From Burkholderiales bacterium (GTDB taxonomy: Bacteria > Pseudomonadota > Gammaproteobacteria > Burkholderiales > Burkholderiaceae_E), in the NCBI GenBank assembly GCA_027487815.1, contig JAIYCW010000042.1:1-64000 (forward strand): a DNA stretch of 64,000 nucleotides. The letters are read 5' to 3'. Both the position numbers and the translations under genes were made by a program. The notes beneath the pieces are model-generated. The model was not told the origin of the DNA, made no database searches, and saw only the letters and a program-made list of their open reading frames with translations. Numbering within the stretch: the first letter of the stretch is position 1; each line of letters starts with the position of its first letter. Positions 59,255 to 64,000 of this stretch are shown piece after piece.

Positions 59255-60352
59255 TCAGGTGCGCCGCTTCAAGGCATTAAAAGTGTAGTTATCCAGATAA
59301 TGATCGGCCACCTGATACCAAGCGGTTTGCTCATCGCGGAATTTTCGCCAAGACACGTAAATCTTCTTGAAGTCCTCGTTCTTGTCCGACAGCTCATCAA
59401 ACAACTCGTTGGCCGTCTTGAATGCGGTATCCATCACATCGCGCGGGAACCAGCGAAGCTGTGTTCCTTTGGCAATCAGGCTGCGCATTGCGGCAGGGTT
59501 CTTCGCGTCATAGCGGCACAACATGCTCATGTTGGCCTCTGCTGCTGAGACCTCAAAAGCGTTCTGAAAAGCCTTGGGCAAACTTTGCCAACTCTTCAAA
59601 TTCACCAGTGCGGTCATTTGAGCGCTGCCTTCCCACCAGCCAGGCGCGTAGTAGAACGGCGCAACTTTATTGAGCCCCAGCTTTTCATCGTCAAACGGGC
59701 CCACAAACTCGGCTGCGTCAATCACGCCCTTTTCCATCGCGGCATAGATTTCGCCACCGGCCAATTGCTGGGGCGATACCCCCATCCGGCTCATCACCAT
59801 GCCGCCGAATCCGCCAATCCGCATCCTGAGCCCCTTGAGATCCGCCAGGCTCTTGATCTCGCGGCGAAACCATCCGCCCATCTGCACGCCAAAGTTACCG
59901 ATTGGAATCGGGTAGCAATCATATTTAGCGTACAACTCACGAACCAGCTCTAGGCCACCGCCCTGGTACATCCAGGCATTTTGCTGACGTGGATTCAATC
60001 CAAACGCCAAGCCAGCATCGAAAATGAATGCTGGATTGACCCCGAAGTAAAACGATGAGAATGCCTGACCACATTCAACTGAACCACCACTGACTGCCTT
60101 CATCACCTCAAGCGCTGGCACCAGTTCACCCGGTGCATGAAGCGTGACTCTAAAGCGCCCATCGGTGAGCTCGCCGATACGCTTGCACATATCGGATGTA
60201 GATCCATAGCAAGTCTCGAGCGCTCGTGGAAAACTGGCTGCCATACGCCAGCGCAGGCCCGATTGATCTTGTGCAAGCACCGGGGCAGCGATTGCGCCCG
60301 TGGCCGCCAGCCCTGCCCCCTGAATGATCTTGCGCCTTGATGATGTGTTCAT
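59255..60352 (-). CDS. TRAP transporter substrate-binding protein (DctP family)
   Basis: 365 residues from the ATG at 60352 (GGAG six bases before); the frame extends to 60520, overlapping the next gene, which I reject. A twin-arginine signal (SSRRKIIQGAGLAATGAIA, A-Q-A cleavage) leads to a DctP-type periplasmic receptor. MRIGGFGGMVMSRMGVSPQQ carries the substrate arginine and AAEFVGPFDDEKLGLNKVAPF is the common family stretch. It captures a carboxylate for TRAP uptake. No DctQ or DctM gene lies nearby, so its membrane partners are elsewhere. Confidence 0.9.
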   Translation of the reverse strand: MNTSSRRKIIQGAGLAATGAIAAPVLAQDQSGLRWRMAASFPRALETCYGSTSDMCKRIGELTDGRFRVTLHAPGELVPALEVMKAVSGGSVECGQAFSSFYFGVNPAFIFDAGLAFGLNPRQQNAWMYQGGGLELVRELYAKYDCYPIPIGNFGVQMGGWFRREIKSLADLKGLRMRIGGFGGMVMSRMGVSPQQLAGGEIYAAMEKGVIDAAEFVGPFDDEKLGLNKVAPFYYAPGWWEGSAQMTALVNLKSWQSLPKAFQNAFEVSAAEANMSMLCRYDAKNPAAMRSLIAKGTQLRWFPRDVMDTAFKTANELFDELSDKNEDFKKIYVSWRKFRDEQTAWYQVADHYLDNYTFNALKRRT

Positions 60353-60419
60353 TCGTGTCTCCGTCTTATTTATATGGGAAAACTCAAACACCCCAAGGCA
60401 AGCCTGGGGCGAAACCAGA

Positions 60420-61241
60420 TCAGGTTCCTGTGGCGATAGCCCTCTCCTCGTCTGATGTAAGCAATGGGCCGTCGAGGCTGACCCGCTGATCCTGGACCTG
60501 GCGAGTCCGAAAGCGTTCAATCACTGGCTTGAGCTCGGCGCGAACATGGGCTTGGTTGTATCCATTAAAAAGATGCCCTAGCAAACCACGCTTCAAATCG
60601 CTGGTGCCCATGAACCAATCCGCAATCGGCAAGGAGAGATTCATGTTGAGATGCATCATGATCCCCTGGTTATGGTGCGCGGTGTGATGCCGACGGATCG
60701 TATTGACCAGCGGCAAATTGCGCACGATGCTGTTTTCAGGAACGTGGCAGCAAAAATGGAAGGTTTCATACACCAGGTAATGGCCGATCATGGTCATGAA
60801 CAGGATGTAACCTGCGTTCGCGTTCCACAGTTGCGCCGCGACCCAGCCCAGGCTCGAGCCAAACACCCCCAAAACAATGAGCACCCGCCACGGGAAAAAC
60901 ACGATCCGGAATTCGCGCACCGTATTGATGGTGGGTTCGTTATCGGTAAAGTATTGATGATGTTCACGGGTATGACGTTCGTAGATTGCGCGCAGCGCAA
61001 ACACATCAATGCGCCGGTGCATGACATACCGATGCATGCCCCACTCGACAAAATTGCCAGCGATCGCCACCGGAAGAATCAGCAGCCACTCCCAGGATGG
61101 TGCATCCAATTGCTGAACGCAGTACCACAACGCAGCGATGCCGCAGGAATACATCACGCCAATATGCAACAGCCCGTGGTAGTAGGGGCTGATCCGCTCG
61201 CGGTAGCGCTCACGAAACATCCGTTGCTTTTCATTCATCAT
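60420..61241 (-). CDS. Fatty acid hydroxylase / sterol desaturase-family membrane enzyme
   Basis: 273 residues, four or so membrane helices. The three histidine clusters binding the diiron centre are present: HRYVMH, HTREHHQYF and RRHHTAHH, with further His residues between. It uses O2 to hydroxylate or desaturate a lipid. Bacterial members act on fatty acids or carotenoids; substrate open. It is divergent from the iron alcohol dehydrogenase gene with a 68-base gap. It precedes the TRAP receptor gene by 67 bases on the same strand. Confidence 0.86.
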   Translation of the reverse strand: MMNEKQRMFRERYRERISPYYHGLLHIGVMYSCGIAALWYCVQQLDAPSWEWLLILPVAIAGNFVEWGMHRYVMHRRIDVFALRAIYERHTREHHQYFTDNEPTINTVREFRIVFFPWRVLIVLGVFGSSLGWVAAQLWNANAGYILFMTMIGHYLVYETFHFCCHVPENSIVRNLPLVNTIRRHHTAHHNQGIMMHLNMNLSLPIADWFMGTSDLKRGLLGHLFNGYNQAHVRAELKPVIERFRTRQVQDQRVSLDGPLLTSDEERAIATGT

Positions 61242-61261
61242 GGACCATCACTCCGCATGTC

Positions 61262-61280
61262 AGTAATATATTAGTAATAT
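61262..61280. repeat. AT-rich direct repeat in the divergent promoter region
   Basis: AGTAATAT occurs twice (61262-61269 and 61273-61280), one helical turn apart, with a perfect TAATATATTA palindrome at 61264-61273. It lies between the membrane hydroxylase and alcohol dehydrogenase genes and could be an operator for the nearby GntR protein or a promoter element. Confidence 0.45.
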
Positions 61281-61309
61281 CCTGATTCGATGTTAATAGG
61301 AGAAGCGAT

Positions 61310-62617
61310 TTGAATCAAGCCCCTGATTGCCCAAGCCCCGCCACTACCACCAGACCCGGGGAACATTTTGATGCCCACCTGGCCCAACCCGTCTTCTTTT
61401 GCGCACCCTCACGCCTGGTGATTGCCGATGGCGCGATTCGCCAGGCCGCCCCTTTGTTGGCCGCTCAAGGCTGGCGCCATGCCTTGCTTGTGACCGATCG
61501 ATTTTTTAGCCAATCCAGTCCATGGGTGAAAGCCTTGGTAGATTCCTTAAGCCTGAATGGGATATCCGTGCGGGTATTCGATGACGGCGAACCTGATCCC
61601 ACAGTTACCCTGTGCGACCAAGCGACACGCGAGCTTTCACCTGATCTTCAAGCCAACCCGTTTGACCATGTGATCGCACTTGGCGGAGGAAGCAATATTG
61701 ATCTGGCCAAAGCCTTGTGCCTGACCCTTGCCTTGCAATGCCCGATCCGGGAGCTGGTCGGTCAGTCCCGCTGGCCCAAAGAACCCCTGCCACTGGTGGC
61801 GATTCCCACCACTGCCGGAACGGGCTCGGAGATCACGCCAGGCACGATCCTCGTCGACCCGGCAAGCCCGACCAAAGTAGCGGTGATGGGCAACGGACTG
61901 CGGCCAAAAATTGCATTAATTGATCCCGAACTCACCTACTCGTGTCCGCCGCGCGTGACCGCAGATGCCGGTATTGATGCGCTGACTCACGCGATTGAAT
62001 CCCTGATTACCAAGGATGGGAAAGACTTCGATACCGGCCTTGATCCAGATCCCGGCTATAGCGGACGCAATGCCCTGACCATGCCACTGGCGCTTCAGGC
62101 AATCCAATGGATCTTTAAAGCATTGCCGGTAGCGATGGAGCATCCCCACGACCCCCAGGCGCGTCGTATGTTGGCTTACGCGAGTGTCTATGCTGCCTTG
62201 TCTTATGGCTCAGCCGGGCTCCATGCAGTGCATGGGCTGGCCTATGCCCTGGCAGGCGTAACCCACGACACCCACGGCAGCACCAATGCCGTGTTCTTAC
62301 CCTATGTGATGGATGCCTTGCTGGAGGAACGAGCCGAGGAGCTTGGGTGGATTGCGCAAGCGGGTAGCGTTTCCGTTGCGGCCGGTGCAGCACCCGCAGC
62401 GCCTTCGCAGGCCGCGGCGCTGGTACGCGACTTGATCGCGAAAGTCGGCCTGCGCACCAACCTGCGCGAGTTTGGGATTCAGGCCGGCCAGCTTGGTCAA
62501 TTGATTGAACAAGGGTTGGCCGTGACTCGGCTCGCCAAGGCCTACCCCGCAGCAGGAGTAAACGAAGCCTATGCGCGGATCGTCAATGCGGCTTTTCATG
62601 GCACACTTACCGGCTGA
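61310..62617 (+). CDS. Iron-containing alcohol dehydrogenase
   Basis: 435 residues. It starts with TTG at 61310, supported by AGGAG seven bases before. The family motifs are GGGSNIDLAKAL for NAD binding and TTAGTGSEITPGTIL; the iron ligands lie in TADAGIDALTHAIES and HAVHGLAYALAGVTHDTHG. It interconverts an alcohol and aldehyde or ketone with NAD(P). About 30 extra N-terminal residues precede the domain. The stop is followed after one base by the GntR gene, so the two are in one operon. Confidence 0.9.
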   Translation: MNQAPDCPSPATTTRPGEHFDAHLAQPVFFCAPSRLVIADGAIRQAAPLLAAQGWRHALLVTDRFFSQSSPWVKALVDSLSLNGISVRVFDDGEPDPTVTLCDQATRELSPDLQANPFDHVIALGGGSNIDLAKALCLTLALQCPIRELVGQSRWPKEPLPLVAIPTTAGTGSEITPGTILVDPASPTKVAVMGNGLRPKIALIDPELTYSCPPRVTADAGIDALTHAIESLITKDGKDFDTGLDPDPGYSGRNALTMPLALQAIQWIFKALPVAMEHPHDPQARRMLAYASVYAALSYGSAGLHAVHGLAYALAGVTHDTHGSTNAVFLPYVMDALLEERAEELGWIAQAGSVSVAAGAAPAAPSQAAALVRDLIAKVGLRTNLREFGIQAGQLGQLIEQGLAVTRLAKAYPAAGVNEAYARIVNAAFHGTLTG

Positions 62618-62618
62618 T

Positions 62619-63323
62619 ATGCCGCTCACCACTCGACCCCCTGCCCCAAGCAAGGCTGCCAGACAAAAAGTGGCCGAGCTACCGAAATCATTGACGCAGC
62701 AGGCTTACACCCAGATCGAAGACATGATTGTCAAACTCGAACTGCGCCCCGGGCAGGCCTTGAGTGAGGCGGGTCTCTCGGCGATGCTGGGCATTGGCCG
62801 CACCCCGGTGCGTGAAGCCTTGCAACGCCTGGCCCGCGAGCATTTGGTGTTGGTCCTCCCGCAGCGCGGCATTCTGGTATCGCAGATCGATGTCAAGATG
62901 CAACTGCGTTTACTCGAAACTAGGCGTGAAGTGGAGCGGCTGATCATGACCTGCGCAGCACGACGCGGCACCGCTTCTGAGCGCGAGCGATTTCAGTATT
63001 TGGCCAATGAGTTTTCCAAAGCTGCCAAATCGGGCGATCCGTCCCGATTCATGCGCGCCGACAAGGAGTTCAATGATCTATCGCTTGTTGCTTCGCGCAA
63101 TGAGTTTGCCGCCGCGGCGATGGGATTAATGCATGGCCTATCGCGCCGCTTTTGGTACATGCACCACCAACAAGCCGACGATCTGAGCGAGATGGCGCGT
63201 TTGCATGCCGATATCGCCCAGGCGATTGCGCGCGCCAATGAAGCGCAGGCGGCCAAAGCGCTTGATGCCCTGATCGACCATAACGACACTTTTACCCGCT
63301 CCACTGTGAGCACAGATTTCTAG
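62619..63323 (+). CDS. GntR-family regulator, FCD type
   Basis: 234 residues from ATG 62619, one base after the dehydrogenase stop; earlier in-frame starts (62571, 62598) would overlap that gene. The winged helix (AYTQIEDMIVKLELRPGQAL, LGIGRTPVREALQRL) is followed by a helical FCD effector domain. It probably controls the alcohol dehydrogenase operon and perhaps the next gene. Effector unknown; FCD domains usually bind a carboxylic acid with a metal. Confidence 0.9.
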   Translation: MPLTTRPPAPSKAARQKVAELPKSLTQQAYTQIEDMIVKLELRPGQALSEAGLSAMLGIGRTPVREALQRLAREHLVLVLPQRGILVSQIDVKMQLRLLETRREVERLIMTCAARRGTASERERFQYLANEFSKAAKSGDPSRFMRADKEFNDLSLVASRNEFAAAAMGLMHGLSRRFWYMHHQQADDLSEMARLHADIAQAIARANEAQAAKALDALIDHNDTFTRSTVSTDF

Positions 63324-63325
63324 GC

Positions 63326-64000
63326 ATGATGATGAACTCTCCAACTCCTGGCGCACCAATTCAGGTGCATCAATTTCATGCGTTGGCTCCAGGCGCCCGG
63401 CTGATCGTACTCGGCGCTGTACACGGCAATGAAACTTGCGGAACTCAGGGCATCCAGGCGGTGATGAAGCGCTTTGAGCAAGGCACACTCAAGCTCATTC
63501 GTGGCAGCCTGACGCTTGTGCCCATCACCAACCCGTTGGCCTATGCCAAAGCAACCAGAGAAGGCGAGCGAAACCTCAACCGGGATTTTCGTCCGGCTGT
63601 GGTGATTGAACAAAATGAGGACCGGATTGCCAATGTGTTGGCGCCGCTTTTGCAGCAGCATGATGCTTTGCTCGATTTGCACTCCTTCACCTCACAAGGC
63701 GAGCCTTTTGTGTTCCTTGGCCCGCGCAACAATTCCGGGCCGCTGGAGCCCTTTGGCTTGGCTGCGCAAGAAGAGGCATTAGCTCAAGCCATGGGCTTGA
63801 AGCGCGTGGTGTTCGGTTGGCTGGAGGCCTTTGCACAAGGCGTAGCTCGCCGCACTGCGCTAGGCGTGACTGGATCAATGATCAATACCCATATTGCTTA
63901 TGGCATTGGCACAACCGAGTTCATGCGCAGCGTGGGCGGATACGCGATCACTGTCGAATGCGGCAACCATGCAGACCCTCAGGCACCGGCGATCGCGGAG
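63326..64000 (+). CDS. Succinylglutamate desuccinylase/aspartoacylase-like protein (3' end cut)
   Basis: Open to the last base; 225 codons are visible. Three consecutive ATG codons (63326, 63329, 63332) are possible starts. Zinc-binding motifs of the M14 aspartoacylase group are present: LGAVHGNETCGTQG (His and Glu ligands), RNLNRDFRP, LLDLHSFTS (His ligand) and VECGNHAD. It hydrolyses an N-acyl amino acid or similar amide. It starts 2 bases after the GntR stop, so it belongs to the same run as the alcohol dehydrogenase and regulator. Confidence 0.85.
   Translation, partial: MMMNSPTPGAPIQVHQFHALAPGARLIVLGAVHGNETCGTQGIQAVMKRFEQGTLKLIRGSLTLVPITNPLAYAKATREGERNLNRDFRPAVVIEQNEDRIANVLAPLLQQHDALLDLHSFTSQGEPFVFLGPRNNSGPLEPFGLAAQEEALAQAMGLKRVVFGWLEAFAQGVARRTALGVTGSMINTHIAYGIGTTEFMRSVGGYAITVECGNHADPQAPAIAE

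Overview
This is a 64 kb stretch of chromosome from an aerobic, heterotrophic betaproteobacterium, most likely of the order Burkholderiales. The box pathway for benzoyl-CoA, a BoxR-type regulator, orphan periplasmic binding proteins and many single-gene catabolic modules all point that way. I cannot name a genus from the sequence alone. Coding density is very high, with several tail-to-tail overlaps. I see no rRNA, tRNA, insertion sequence, CRISPR array or phage gene.

Layout. 1-1706: end of a PrpF-family isomerase gene, coupled to a ghrA-like reductase. 1675-5804 (-): dabA and dabB, a putative inorganic-carbon uptake pair, divergent from a LysR gene. 5876-8810 (+): LysR, an FAD aromatic monooxygenase and a DUF2783 protein. 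8740-16786 (-): an apparent operon running boxD, benzoate-CoA ligase, exported metallo-beta-lactamase-fold hydrolase, two-subunit molybdenum hydroxylase (iorAB type), AraC regulator. 16873-22387 (+): boxR, boxC, boxB, boxA. Four BoxR-like operator sites lie in and around boxR and the boxC promoter. 22350-25334 (-): a YedK-type DNA-protein crosslink protein and a flavoprotein-SelD fusion.

25389-34121 carries central and C1/C2 metabolism: acuI, malate synthase G, formate-tetrahydrofolate ligase, a MarR-GNAT fusion divergent from a GDT1-type manganese exporter across a perfect 29-bp palindrome, an acyl-CoA dehydrogenase and hydroxypyruvate isomerase. 34155-46417 holds an orphan CoxL-like (form II) molybdenum hydroxylase, an SDR and aminotransferase pair, a lytic transglycosylase, ubiD, katG, a double-VanZ membrane protein and an exported PBP4-type peptidase. 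46460-51066 is a tight six-gene (+) run: SDR, acyl-CoA ligase, thioredoxin-like ferredoxin, msrB, retropepsin-like protease, phytanoyl-CoA-type dioxygenase. 51057-54722 (-) is a sugar-type ABC importer without an ATPase gene, followed by an RraA-family gene. 54850-56904 is groES-groEL under a consensus promoter and CIRCE element, closed by a clear terminator. 57047-64000 contains an FAD amine/amino-acid oxidase with an ornithine cyclodeaminase homologue, an orphan TRAP binding protein, a membrane fatty acid hydroxylase, an iron alcohol dehydrogenase, a GntR regulator and the start of an aspartoacylase-like gene cut by the window edge.

How the genes work together. Benzoate is activated to benzoyl-CoA by the ligase, epoxidised by BoxAB, and hydrolytically opened by BoxC to an aldehyde plus formate; BoxD oxidises the aldehyde. 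The formate could enter the folate pool through Fhs, about 9 kb away. The exported Mo hydroxylase and hydrolase in the boxD operon look like a periplasmic step feeding benzoate into the pathway. That is an inference from position, and it is the least explained and most interesting part of the window.
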